Positions 34,044 through 42,076 of a DNA stretch of 64,000 nt are shown piece by piece. The notes beneath the pieces are model-generated. The model did not search any database and was not told where the DNA came from. It worked only from the letters and a program-made list of their open reading frames with translations. The DNA is taken from contig JAEZUY010000021.1 of the NCBI GenBank assembly GCA_023420895.1, positions 62,001-126,000 on the forward strand, given 5' to 3'. Source of the DNA: Bacillota bacterium. GTDB taxonomy: Bacteria > Bacillota > Clostridia > Tissierellales > Gottschalkiaceae. The translations under genes and the position numbers were made by a program. The number at the start of each line of letters is the position of its first letter. Position 1 is the first letter of the stretch.

Positions 34044-34889
34044 TTATATAGTGTCGAGTGTTATTTTTCCGAGAATTCCTTTTCTGAATTCATCGAGAAC
34101 AGTATTTGCAGTTCTCGTATAGTCTATCTCTCTATTTTTCATGACAAAACCTCTTTTTTGAGCAATTCTGTCCATTATTTCAAGACCTGAATCTTCTTCA
34201 TTTATTTCTATTCCGTATCTGTCTTCGAGTATTTCCCTGTCTATCGAATTCAGTTTCTCAATAAGTCTCAGTCCCAGAGTTTCAATATCCAGAATTTCAT
34301 CTTTTATAGCTCCGGTGAATGCAAGATTCATCGCAACTTCCTGATCTTCGAATTTAGGCCATAGAATTCCCGGAGTGTCTAAAAGCTCTATATTCCCTTT
34401 AAGCTTTATCCACTGTTTTCCTTTAGTGACACCCGGTCTGTTTCCAGTCTGAGCGCCTTTTCTCCCTGCAAGAGTGTTTATAAGTGTCGATTTTCCAACA
34501 TTCGGTATTCCGACTATCATCGCTCTTACGGCCGCATTCTTTATGCCTCTTTCTTTCTGCTGTTTTATTCTGTCTTCAAGAATATTATTAACTTCTTTAA
34601 TAACTCTGTTTGTAGTTTTAGGATCCTGTGAATTGATGAATAGAACTTTTTTTCCTTCCTGTCTGAAATGTTCTCTGAAAGCTTCATTCGCTTTCTCATT
34701 GCTCAAGTCTGATTTGTTCATTAAAACCAGTTTCGGCTTGTCATTTATTATCTTATCTATATCCGGATTTTTACTGCTTACAGGTATTCTGGCATCGAGA
34801 AGCTCAATCACTATATCTATAAGCTTTAAATTTTCTCTAAGGAGATCTTTCGTCTTTTTCATATGTCCCGGATACCAGTTAATATTCAT
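34044..34889 (-). CDS. rbgA: ribosome biogenesis GTPase RbgA (YlqF)
   Basis: A 281-aa circularly permuted GTPase needed for late 50S maturation. It begins MNINWYPGHMKKTKDLL; the G4 motif NKSD (58-61) precedes G1 GIPNVGKST (about 128-136) and G3 DTPG, the permuted order. The C-terminal ANTAR-like helical domain ends near the stop. I start at ATG 34889, with AGGAGA upstream. It lies directly after rplS, as in Bacillus. Confidence 0.97.
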   Translation of the reverse strand: MNINWYPGHMKKTKDLLRENLKLIDIVIELLDARIPVSSKNPDIDKIINDKPKLVLMNKSDLSNEKANEAFREHFRQEGKKVLFINSQDPKTTNRVIKEVNNILEDRIKQQKERGIKNAAVRAMIVGIPNVGKSTLINTLAGRKGAQTGNRPGVTKGKQWIKLKGNIELLDTPGILWPKFEDQEVAMNLAFTGAIKDEILDIETLGLRLIEKLNSIDREILEDRYGIEINEEDSGLEIMDRIAQKRGFVMKNREIDYTRTANTVLDEFRKGILGKITLDTI

Positions 34890-34929
34890 AAAGCACTCTC
34901 CTTTCTTCAAATTTCCTTCTATATAAATA

Positions 34930-34954
34930 TAGGGACTGTGATGCACAGTCCCTA
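34930..34954 (-). terminator. hairpin after rplS
   Basis: Stem TAGGGACTGTG / CACAGTCCCTA with a 3-base loop. The minus-strand tail is A/T-rich without a clean T run, so it may be a leaky terminator or mRNA end protector between rplS and rbgA. Confidence 0.6.
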
Positions 34955-34963
34955 ATTAATAGA

Positions 34964-35302
34964 TTAGATTCTTTCTTTAACTTTAGCTGCTTTACCAGTT
35001 CTTTTTCTGATGTAAGTAAGTCTAGCTCTTCTAACTTTACCTTTTCTTGTAACTTCAAGCTTTTCTATTTTAGGTGAGTGTAGTGAGAAAGTTCTTTCAA
35101 CTCCAACTCCAGAAGCTATTCTTCTAACTGTGAATGTGCTTCTTACTCCTTCACCTTGTATTTTAAGAACAGTACCTTCGAATATCTGTATTCTTTCTCT
35201 AGTACCTTCTTTAATTCTGTAGTGAACTTTTACAGTATCTCCTACGTTGAAATCTGCTTGTTCTTTAAGTTGTTCTTGTTCTAACATTTTTATTATATCC
35301 AT
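34964..35302 (-). CDS. rplS: 50S ribosomal protein L19
   Basis: A 112-aa ribosomal protein at the subunit interface. MDIIKMLEQEQL, FNVGDTVKVHYRIKEGTRERIQIFEGTV and FTVRRIASGVGVERTF are diagnostic. AAGGAGG precedes the ATG. A promoter and probable regulatory leader lie upstream (35303-35405), so it can be expressed apart from trmD. Confidence 0.98.
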   Translation of the reverse strand: MDIIKMLEQEQLKEQADFNVGDTVKVHYRIKEGTRERIQIFEGTVLKIQGEGVRSTFTVRRIASGVGVERTFSLHSPKIEKLEVTRKGKVRRARLTYIRKRTGKAAKVKERI

Positions 35303-35371
35303 GGTTATTTTTCCTCCTTATCCTAGCCGTTCATGTAATAACCTAAATACAGAGGAACGTCCGTCTTGCCT
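35303..35371 (-). ncRNA. probable L19 leader (rplS 5' leader)
   Basis: The minus-strand leader between the promoter and the ATG contains GGCAAGACGGAC, a GTTC/GAAC-type stem pairing, and ends CTAGGATAAGGAGG before the start, resembling what I recall of the Rfam L19 leader of Firmicutes. I could not run a covariance search. It would couple L19 synthesis to free L19. Confidence 0.5.
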
Positions 35372-35376
35372 TTGAT

Positions 35377-35405
35377 ATTATAACATTATTAAAATTATAA
35401 AGCAA
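35377..35405 (-). promoter_or_regulatory. rplS promoter
   Basis: Minus strand: -35 TTGCTT (35400-35405), 17-base spacer, -10 TATAAT (35377-35382). Confidence 0.7.
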
Positions 35406-35431
35406 GATAATTTTCAATATATTTATTCCTT

Positions 35432-36169
35432 TTATTTCTTCGTTTTTTCTTCTTCTATTATCTCTTTCAGAATCTTTTCTTCACTCTTTGAAAACTCTCT
35501 GTTTTCAAGCAAATCAGGTCTGTTTAAATAAGTCTTTCTGAGAGATTCCTTTATTCTCCACTCGTCTATCAGTTTATGGTTTCCTGAAAGAAGAACTTCA
35601 GGAACTTCAAGGCCTTTATACTCTCTCGGTCTGGTGTATTGAGGATATTCTAAAAGTCCGTCATAATGCGACTCTATTTTAAAAGAATCTTCATCGCTTA
35701 AAACACCTGGAAGAAGTCTTATGACTGCATCTGCTATCACCATTGCTCCGAGCTCTCCGCCTGTAAGCACATAGTCTCCTATTGAAACTTCATCATCTAT
35801 GCAGAGTTCCACAGCTCTTTCATCCAGACCTTCATAGTGGCCGCATACCAGAATCAGATGTTTTTCTTTACTCAGTTCATTCGCCATTTCCTGGCTGAAA
35901 ACTTTTCCTTTCGGACTGAGATAGATGACTCTTGAGTCGTCAGTCTTTCTGCTCATAACGGCTTCGTAAACAGGCTCAGCTTTCATAAGCATCCCTTTTC
36001 CTCCGCCGTATGTGTAGTCGTCCACTTTATTGTGCTTGTTGTTCGAAAAATCCCTGATATCCGTATATTCTATATCGACTATTCCGTTTTCAACAGCATT
36101 TCCTATAATGCTTGACCCTAAAGTTTCATAGAACATTTGCGGGAATAGAGTCATTATATCTATCTTCAT
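35432..36169 (-). CDS. trmD: tRNA (guanine37-N1)-methyltransferase TrmD
   Basis: A 245-aa SPOUT methyltransferase that prevents +1 frameshifting by methylating G37. MKIDIMTLFPQMF, the knotted SAM site VCGHYEGLDERA and IGDYVLTGGELGAMVI are hallmarks, and the Asp/Arg-containing linker and C-terminal domain follow. Its ATG overlaps the rimM stop by four bases. Confidence 0.98.
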   Translation of the reverse strand: MKIDIMTLFPQMFYETLGSSIIGNAVENGIVDIEYTDIRDFSNNKHNKVDDYTYGGGKGMLMKAEPVYEAVMSRKTDDSRVIYLSPKGKVFSQEMANELSKEKHLILVCGHYEGLDERAVELCIDDEVSIGDYVLTGGELGAMVIADAVIRLLPGVLSDEDSFKIESHYDGLLEYPQYTRPREYKGLEVPEVLLSGNHKLIDEWRIKESLRKTYLNRPDLLENREFSKSEEKILKEIIEEEKTKK

Positions 36170-36660
36170 TCAAGCATCCCCTCTATTGGATCTATTACCA
36201 TTCTCTTCTCTTTTATATTTATCTCTTTTACAAATTCTGTCACTGCAGGCACTAGACTTTCGCTGTCTCCGTGTCTTATAAGATAGAGATCGTTTCTTCC
36301 TGACTGAATTACATCTTTAACTCTTCCTATTTCATTTCCCTCAGTATCGAATACGTCAAGACCTATTATTTCAAAAAGAAAATATGCATCGTCATCGATT
36401 ATCGCATCTTCTCTGTCTATCCACAAAAATCTTCCTATGAGTTTTTCAGCATCTCTCACGCTGTCTATATCCTTAAACTTAATTATGACCTGATTTTTAA
36501 TGTAGCTTACTTTTTCTATTTCCATGAGCTCTTTATCCATTCCGACAAAAACTTCATCAAGGTCATCGAATCTTCTTATATCATCTGTAAGCGGAATGGC
36601 TTTAAGCTCGCCTTTTACTCCGTGTATGCTTGATATCTTTCCAACTTGTATATATTCCAT
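36166..36660 (-). CDS. rimM: ribosome maturation factor RimM
   Basis: A 164-aa 16S processing factor that binds S19. The N-terminal barrel shows VGKISSIHGVKGELKAIPLTD, and the PRC-barrel part shows ADAYFLFEI-type DAYFLFEIIGLDVFD and a C-terminal EGMLE. It precedes trmD with a 4-base overlap. The ribosome-binding site AAGGTGATTCG is close to the ATG. Confidence 0.96.
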   Translation of the reverse strand: MEYIQVGKISSIHGVKGELKAIPLTDDIRRFDDLDEVFVGMDKELMEIEKVSYIKNQVIIKFKDIDSVRDAEKLIGRFLWIDREDAIIDDDAYFLFEIIGLDVFDTEGNEIGRVKDVIQSGRNDLYLIRHGDSESLVPAVTEFVKEINIKEKRMVIDPIEGMLE

Positions 36661-36685
36661 CGAATCACCTTTTTTAATAATTAAA

Positions 36686-36711
36686 ATAGGGATTAGCTAG
36701 CTAATCCCTAT
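36686..36711 (-). terminator. perfect 26-nt palindrome between khpA and rimM
   Basis: ATAGGGATTAGCT / AGCTAATCCCTAT, a perfect palindrome just after the khpA stop. Minus-strand tail TTTTAATTA is short, so it is probably a leaky terminator or mRNA processing/stability element that separates khpA from rimM expression. Confidence 0.6.
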
Positions 36712-36714
36712 AAT

Positions 36715-36948
36715 TTATGACTGAACGATTTCTACTGCAACTCTCTTATTCTGTTTCATAGCTGCAGCTTTCGCCACAGTTCTTATCGTTTTGGCAATTT
36801 TTCCATGCTTGCCTATAACTTTACCCATGTCTTCCGGTGCTACTTTTAGTTCTACTACTGTAAGACGGCCTTTGTCAATCTCTGTTACTTCAACAGCGTC
36901 AGGATTGTCGACCAGTTCTTTTGCCATTAAACTAACTACTTCACCCAT
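36715..36948 (-). CDS. khpA: KH-domain RNA-binding protein KhpA (YlqC)
   Basis: A 77-aa single KH-domain protein with the GxxG loop in VIGKHGKIAKTIRTV. In Gram-positive bacteria it pairs with KhpB/Jag and binds many RNAs, affecting division and wall synthesis. It lies between rpsP and rimM, as usual. GGGGG precedes the start. Confidence 0.95.
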   Translation of the reverse strand: MGEVVSLMAKELVDNPDAVEVTEIDKGRLTVVELKVAPEDMGKVIGKHGKIAKTIRTVAKAAAMKQNKRVAVEIVQS

Positions 36949-36985
36949 TTAATTACCCCCATGGTGTATATATTATCTATATCTT

Positions 36986-37249
36986 CTATTTAGATTCTTC
37001 GAATTTATCAAGTATTCCTTGGTCTTTGAAAAGCTTGTTTACTACTTCTGTAGGTTTAGCTCCGTTTTTAAGCCATTTTACAGCTTTTTCTTCTTCTATT
37101 TTTATTTCTTTTTCAGCTGCAACTGGATTGTAAGTTCCTATAGCTTCTATTATTCTTCCATCTCTTGGTGAACGTGAGTCCGCAACAACTATTTTGTAGT
37201 AAGGGCTCTTTTTCTTTCCTGATCTTGTTAATCTTATTTTTACTGCCAT
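36986..37249 (-). CDS. rpsP: 30S ribosomal protein S16
   Basis: An 87-aa ribosomal protein beginning MAVKIRLTRSGKKKSPYYKIVVADSRSPRDGRI, followed by IGTYNP and a Lys-rich C terminus; all typical. AGGAGG precedes the ATG. It follows ffh in the SRP-ribosome maturation cluster. Confidence 0.98.
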   Translation of the reverse strand: MAVKIRLTRSGKKKSPYYKIVVADSRSPRDGRIIEAIGTYNPVAAEKEIKIEEEKAVKWLKNGAKPTEVVNKLFKDQGILDKFEESK

Positions 37250-37361
37250 TATAATTTCCTCCTAAATACTCTTTCTTTTAATTTTCTTAAATTTTATTTT
37301 TTATACTCAATTGATTTTTTCAATTAAAGTTTGTTTCCAGCTTCGAATATTCTCAGCTGAT

Positions 37362-38705
37362 TTATCTGAAAAACGGAAGAGAAAATTTACCTTTCTTCTT
37401 CATCGCTTTTTCCATATCAGTAAACTTTTTCATCATCTTCTTAGTTTCTTTGAACTGTTTAAGAAGTTTGTTGACTTCACTTATATTAGTACCGCTTCCC
37501 TGAGCGATTCTCTTTCTTCTGCTCCCGTTTATAACATCCGGGTGCTGTCTTTCATAAGGAGTCATCGATTTGATTATAGCTTCTATTCTGTCTACATGTT
37601 TCTCGTCTATGTCGATGTTCTGCATCTGTTTTGCGCCCATTCCCGGAATCATACCGAGTATATCCGACATAGATCCGAGCTTTCTCACCTGGCTCATCTG
37701 ATCAAGGAAATCGTCAAATCCGAATTCCTGAGATCTCAGTTTCGCCTCCATCTCTCTGGCTTTCTCTTCATCGATCGCCGTCTGAGCTTTTTCTATAAGA
37801 CTTAAAACGTCTCCCATTCCCAGAATTCTAGATGCCATTCTGTCAGGATAGAAAGTTTCAAGCTGATCGAGCTTTTCTCCTACCCCTATGAATTTTATAG
37901 GTTTTCCTGTAACTGCTCTTATTGAAAGAGCCGCTCCGCCTCTCGCATCACCGTCCAGCTTAGTTAAAACCACACCGGTTATATCAAGCTGCTCATCGAA
38001 AGATTCTGCAACGTTTACAGCATCCTGTCCTGTCATCGCATCTACTACAAGAAGTCTCTCATCAGGATTCACTTCATCTATAATTCCCTGAAGTTCTCCC
38101 ATGAGCTCTTCATCTATATGAAGACGTCCCGCTGTATCTATTATCACTAAATCGTTAGAATGCTTTTTAGCGTGTTCCAGCGATGCTTTAGCTATATTCA
38201 CAGGGCTCGTCTTGTCTCCCATTGAGAATACCGGAATGTCAAGCTGTTTTCCTACAACTTCAAGCTGCTTTATAGCTGCCGGTCTGTACACGTCACAGGC
38301 AACTAGCAGAGGTCTCTTCCCTTTCTTCTTCAGAAGTCCTCCCAGCTTTGCAGAAGTAGTCGTCTTACCTGCCCCCTGAAGACCGCACATCATTATTACA
38401 GTCGGAGGTTTCGAAGCAAAGTTTATCTTGCTCTCTTCTTTCCCCATTAAATCTGTAAGTTCTTCATTAACTATCTTTATAACGTGCTGTCCGGGAGTGA
38501 GGCTTTCCATCACTTCCTGACCTATAGATCTCTCTTTGACTTTCTTTATGAAATTCTTTGCAACTCTGAAGTTTACGTCGGCTTCAAGAAGCGCCAGTCT
38601 TACTTCTTTCATTGCAAGATCTACGTCTTTTTCTGTAAGCTTTCCTTTACCTTTTAATTTATCTAAAGTTTCCTGAAGTTTACTAGATAATCCTTCGAAT
38701 ACCAT
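37362..38705 (-). CDS. ffh: signal recognition particle protein Ffh
   Basis: A 447-aa SRP54 GTPase. N domain (1-90), G domain with GLQGAGKTTTSAKLGGLL (about 108-125), DTAGRLHID and TKLDGDARGGAAL, then the methionine-rich M domain (about 300-440) with MGDVLSLIEKAQ, IPGMGAKQM and SRRKRIAQGSG that binds SRP RNA and signal sequences. Its receptor FtsY is at 43073. AGGAGGTGG precedes the start; ylxM lies 35 bases upstream. Confidence 0.98.
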   Translation of the reverse strand: MVFEGLSSKLQETLDKLKGKGKLTEKDVDLAMKEVRLALLEADVNFRVAKNFIKKVKERSIGQEVMESLTPGQHVIKIVNEELTDLMGKEESKINFASKPPTVIMMCGLQGAGKTTTSAKLGGLLKKKGKRPLLVACDVYRPAAIKQLEVVGKQLDIPVFSMGDKTSPVNIAKASLEHAKKHSNDLVIIDTAGRLHIDEELMGELQGIIDEVNPDERLLVVDAMTGQDAVNVAESFDEQLDITGVVLTKLDGDARGGAALSIRAVTGKPIKFIGVGEKLDQLETFYPDRMASRILGMGDVLSLIEKAQTAIDEEKAREMEAKLRSQEFGFDDFLDQMSQVRKLGSMSDILGMIPGMGAKQMQNIDIDEKHVDRIEAIIKSMTPYERQHPDVINGSRRKRIAQGSGTNISEVNKLLKQFKETKKMMKKFTDMEKAMKKKGKFSLPFFR

Positions 38706-38739
38706 CGGAGGACCACCTCCTCATTTTTTAAGCCGTGTT

Positions 38740-39102
38740 CTAATCTACTATTTCTGAAGAAATCTCCTTTATCTTCTGAAGTTCTTCAGCCATATCTTCA
38801 GATTCGAACTTTCTGGCCTTGTTTTCTAAATCACCTGTTATTTCAAGGATTTTTCTGATCTTAGTCTTATTGTCCTCAAACTTTTTAACGAGTCCTAAAG
38901 TCTCTTCATAACTGTAGAGCTTCGACTCTGCTCTTTTCAGATTGTCATGAGCTCCCTGTCTGCTTATTCCCAGACAGTCTCCAATTTCACTTAGAGATAG
39001 ATCCTGAATATAGTAAAGTTCCACAGCTGTATACTGTTTCTCACTCAAAAGTTTTCCGTAGAAATCGAAAAGATTTCCTATTTCCAGAATTTTCTCTATC
39101 AT
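38740..39102 (-). CDS. ylxM: YlxM/p13-like SRP accessory protein
   Basis: A 120-aa helix-turn-helix protein of the UPF0122 family. YTAVELYYIQDLSLSEIGDCLGISRQGAHDNLKRAE is a sigma-70 region-4-like HTH. Family members modulate SRP GTPase activity (streptococcal YlxM) and are encoded next to ffh as here. I use ATG 39102, with GGTGAT upstream, rather than an in-frame ATG at 39123 with no clear ribosome-binding site. Confidence 0.9.
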   Translation of the reverse strand: MIEKILEIGNLFDFYGKLLSEKQYTAVELYYIQDLSLSEIGDCLGISRQGAHDNLKRAESKLYSYEETLGLVKKFEDNKTKIRKILEITGDLENKARKFESEDMAEELQKIKEISSEIVD

Positions 39103-39429
39103 AAAATCACCGTGATTTCCCATTCTTTCCGATGGGGATTTATAATTCTTATTTTAAGTATTGTAAAGCTTAAAACTTGACAGTTAATATTCTATATTAG
39201 AATAAAACATTTGTCAATCAAAAATATATGATATTTTTGATTTTTTCTTTCATGCGCCAGCCTATATCTAATTGACTTTTTAACTTCTATATGTAATGAT
39301 AGATATAATAATATTCTTCAAACAGGAACGGATTCACAGTACATAAAAATTTTCTGTTCCTGTACATTTAAGACTAAATCCGCATTTCTGCAGACACAGT
39401 TCAGATATATTTGTAGGGGATGATTATAT
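39103..39429. other. divergent region ylxM / DUF1836 gene
   Basis: Holds the ylxM-ffh promoter (39189-39217) and the ribosome-binding site AGGGGATG of the plus-strand gene at 39430. The rest is AT-rich and shows no gene. Confidence 0.5.
39189..39217 (-). promoter_or_regulatory. ylxM-ffh operon promoter
   Basis: Minus strand: perfect -35 TTGACA (39212-39217), 17-base spacer, -10 TAGAAT (39189-39194). A TTGACA on the plus strand at 39177-39182 makes the region partly symmetric. Confidence 0.7.
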
Positions 39430-39984
39430 ATGGAAAGTAGAATGAATCTATTTAAATCTATGGAAAAAGTCAGTCTTCCAAGATGGGATGACCTTCCTGA
39501 GTTCGGAATATACAGAGACCAGCTCATAACTATAGTAAACAGCGCGACTGAGAATATATTTCAGTCAGCGGATGACAATAAGCTCACGGTTTCTATGGTC
39601 AATAATTACGTTAAATGGAAAGCTATTCCGAAGCCTGAAAAAAAGAAATATTTTAAAGTGCATATAGCTTTCTGCATCGTCATATCTGCGCTGAAGCCTA
39701 TTCTTACGATTGCAAATATAAATAAGGGAATTCAGCTTCAGATAGAACTTGAAGGTGAAGAAAAAGCCTATAACAGATTCTGCGACATGGTTGAATCTGT
39801 ATTTAATAAAGATATAGAAACTCTCAGCGACTTTGGGGACAATGAGGAGTTTAAAATAACTTCAAGCAACCTCGGAATTTATACGAGCTGTCAGGCTCTT
39901 TATTATAAGAAGATAGCAAACTCGATTCTCAGTTCGCTTGAACTCGAAGGAACGGAGACTTCTGACAATGAAGATGAAAAATAA
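39430..39984 (+). CDS. DUF1836 family protein
   Basis: A 184-aa protein. LPRWDDLPEFGIYRDQLITIV, LTVSMVNNYVKWKAIPKPEKKKYFKVHIAFCIVISALK and the following SI-type helix are the DUF1836 pattern. The middle part resembles a MerR-like helix-turn-helix, so a DNA-binding role is plausible but unproven. AGGGGATG precedes the ATG. Plus-strand insertion between ffh-ylxM and the msrAB gene, ended by a strong terminator at 40005-40040. Confidence 0.85.
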   Translation: MESRMNLFKSMEKVSLPRWDDLPEFGIYRDQLITIVNSATENIFQSADDNKLTVSMVNNYVKWKAIPKPEKKKYFKVHIAFCIVISALKPILTIANINKGIQLQIELEGEEKAYNRFCDMVESVFNKDIETLSDFGDNEEFKITSSNLGIYTSCQALYYKKIANSILSSLELEGTETSDNEDEK

Positions 39985-40004
39985 TATTTTTATAAAAAGC
40001 AGAT

Positions 40005-40040
40005 AAAACCCTTAAGAAGCCGAACTTCTTAAGGGTTTTT
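40005..40040. terminator. bidirectional terminator
   Basis: Stem AAAACCCTTAAGAAG / CTTCTTAAGGGTTTT with a 5-base loop and T run, between convergent DUF1836 and msrAB genes. Confidence 0.9.
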
Positions 40041-40042
40041 TA

Positions 40043-41149
40043 TTAGTCAAAGAGCGCTTTATAAGCTCCGTATCCTTCTTCTTCCATTTCATCAAACGGT
40101 ATAAATCTTAAAGATGCGCCGTTTATACAGTATCTGAGTCCTCCTCTGTCACGAGGACCGTCTTCAAAAACGTGTCCGAGGTGCGAATCTCCTCCGCTGC
40201 TTCTGACTTCTATTCTAGTCATTCCGAGCGAATTGTCCTTTTCATAGTTCACCCTGTCTTTCTCTATAGGCTTCGTAAATGAAGGCCATCCGCATCCGGC
40301 ATCGTATTTATCTTCTGAAGAAAAAAGAGGTTCTCCTGTCACTATGTCCACGTATATTCCTTTGTCGTTCTTTTTATCATATTCACTCGTAAAAGGTCTC
40401 TCAGTTCCTGCATTCTGAGTCACATCGTACTGAATATCTGTAAGTTTTTCTTTTATCTCTTCATCTGACGGCTTTTTATAGTCCTTTCCGTCTAAAAGAG
40501 GTTCATCCGCTATAGAAAGATCTATATGGCAGTATCCTCCCGGATGTTTTTCAAGATAATCCTGATGCTCCTCTTCAGCATCATAGAAATGCTCTAAAGG
40601 CTTAACCTCTACTGCAATCTTCTCACTGTATTTTTTCTGCTCTTCTTCTATGAATTTCTCAGAAATTTCTTTCTGTTCATCATTTATATAATATATTCCT
40701 GTTCTGTACTGAACTCCTCTGTCATTTCCCTGTCTGTTCACTGAAACAGGATCTATTATTCTGAAGAAATGCATCAGAATCTCTTTTAAGCTTATTCTGT
40801 TTCTGTCGTAAACTATTTTGAGAGTTTCCGCATGTCCGCTGCTGTTATATACTAAATCTTCATATCTGGGATTTTCAGTGTTCCCGTTTGCATATCCGAC
40901 AGTAGTGTCTAAAACTCCGTCTATTTTCTTAAAATATCCTTCAACACCCCAGAAACATCCTCCTGCAAGATATATTTCATCTCTGTCTTCTCCTCTTCTC
41001 ATGCTGTCTACTATACTCATATTCTCATCCCTTTCTGATTTTACACTTTCCTTATTGCTCTTTCGGTTTTGAAAAAACATCGATAGAGCCAGCAGTATCA
41101 AAGCTCCCGAAATTACTAATATAAAAACTATTTTCGAACTGAGATTCAT
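40043..41149 (-). CDS. msrAB: membrane-anchored methionine sulfoxide reductase MsrA-MsrB fusion
   Basis: A 368-aa bifunctional repair enzyme. An N-terminal hydrophobic anchor (about 8-25) and short linker precede the MsrA domain with GGCFWG (Cys65) and TTVGYANGN; the MsrB domain follows with YDAGCGWPSFTKPI, SHLGHVFEDGP and the catalytic Cys in RYCINGAS (about 341). MsrA reduces the S- and MsrB the R-sulfoxide. The anchor places it on the outside of the membrane, protecting envelope proteins. An extracytoplasmic electron donor (for example CcdA plus a thioredoxin-like lipoprotein) is not in this window. Confidence 0.95.
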   Translation of the reverse strand: MNLSSKIVFILVISGALILLALSMFFQNRKSNKESVKSERDENMSIVDSMRRGEDRDEIYLAGGCFWGVEGYFKKIDGVLDTTVGYANGNTENPRYEDLVYNSSGHAETLKIVYDRNRISLKEILMHFFRIIDPVSVNRQGNDRGVQYRTGIYYINDEQKEISEKFIEEEQKKYSEKIAVEVKPLEHFYDAEEEHQDYLEKHPGGYCHIDLSIADEPLLDGKDYKKPSDEEIKEKLTDIQYDVTQNAGTERPFTSEYDKKNDKGIYVDIVTGEPLFSSEDKYDAGCGWPSFTKPIEKDRVNYEKDNSLGMTRIEVRSSGGDSHLGHVFEDGPRDRGGLRYCINGASLRFIPFDEMEEEGYGAYKALFD

Positions 41150-41278
41150 AAGGCTTCACTCCCTTATAGAGAATATACCCTTTTTCAGTCTCTATTATTT
41201 ATTTTGAATCTATATTTTTTCTTGGTCAGAATTTTTGAGAACTGAAAATCACAGAGTCTTCCCTGAAAATGCAAAAAA

Positions 41279-41317
41279 TCAGCAGTTTCATATTAATTAA
41301 AATGATGAAACTGCTGA
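41279..41317 (-). terminator. terminator of the hemolysin III gene
   Basis: 13-bp stem TCAGCAGTTTCAT / ATGAAACTGCTGA, then T6 on the minus strand, right after the stop at 41322. Confidence 0.85.
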
Positions 41318-41321
41318 GTCT

Positions 41322-41972
41322 TTATGTTAAATATTTATATATGCCGATAAACTGGCTTATTGTCGCTAAAAGTATAAATATATGCCATATAGCATGATTC
41401 AGTTTTATAGATTTTTTCTTATAGAAAAATGCTCCTACTGAATACAGCACTCCTCCTATGACAATATAAGAAAAGAATCCCCATCCTATATTTCTAACCA
41501 TCTGAGGAATAAAAAATATCGAACACCATCCCATAATGAGATAAAGTGCAAGTGAAAGAGCTTTTTTCTTATTGAAATTTCCTCTCTTGAAATTAGCAAT
41601 CTTTGCACTTATTCCGATTATTGCTACTGTCCATATTATCCCCAAAGTCACTCTGCTTATAGTGCTGTTAAGCGCTAGAAGCATTATTGGAGTATACGTT
41701 CCGGCTATACATAAAAATATAGCTGAGTGGTCGAAGACTCTCACAAATCTTTTTACATTCACTTTCTGTATCGCATGGTAAATAGTTGACGAAAGAAACA
41801 TCGCAATCATGCAGAGTCCATAAATACTGAACGCCACTATTCTAATAGCATCTCCTTCTAATATAGGCTTATAAAGAAGAACTGCCGTCGAAATTATTGC
41901 AAAGAGCGTTCCTATCCCGTGTGTTACAGAATTCCAGATTTCTTCTTTTATTGAATAAGCATTTGAAACCAT
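41322..41972 (-). CDS. hemolysin III / PAQR-family membrane protein
   Basis: A 216-aa protein with seven hydrophobic helices. SVTHGIGTLFAI, SSTIYHAIQ, FDHSAIFLCIAGTYTPI and LNHAIWHIFILLA carry the conserved Ser, His and Asp of the zinc-dependent PAQR/hemolysin III (YqfA/YplQ) family. The bacterial function is debated; a hydrolase role in membrane lipid metabolism is suggested for the superfamily. A readable promoter lies at 42022-42050. Not part of the core cluster. Confidence 0.9.
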   Translation of the reverse strand: MVSNAYSIKEEIWNSVTHGIGTLFAIISTAVLLYKPILEGDAIRIVAFSIYGLCMIAMFLSSTIYHAIQKVNVKRFVRVFDHSAIFLCIAGTYTPIMLLALNSTISRVTLGIIWTVAIIGISAKIANFKRGNFNKKKALSLALYLIMGWCSIFFIPQMVRNIGWGFFSYIVIGGVLYSVGAFFYKKKSIKLNHAIWHIFILLATISQFIGIYKYLT

Positions 41973-42021
41973 AAATCCCGCTCCTCTCTTTTAATATTTC
42001 GAATCTAGTTATCATAACCAC

Positions 42022-42065
42022 ATTATATCATTAAAAGAACGACAATACAAACTATTTGTCGTTCT
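42022..42065 (-). promoter_or_regulatory. YpmS-gene terminator merged with hemolysin III promoter
   Basis: Minus strand: terminator stem AGAACGACAA (42056-42065) / TTGTCGTTCT (42036-42045) with TTTT tail after the gene ending at 42077. The same bases hold -35 TTGTAT (42045-42050), 17-base spacer and -10 TATAAT (42022-42027) for the gene starting at 41972. Confidence 0.65.
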
Positions 42066-42076
42066 AAAAATCAAAT

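Noticed and set aside
37311..37805. 164-codon plus-strand frame opposite the end of ffh
   Set aside because: Entirely antisense to the conserved M domain of ffh, with Phe/His/Ser-rich composition.
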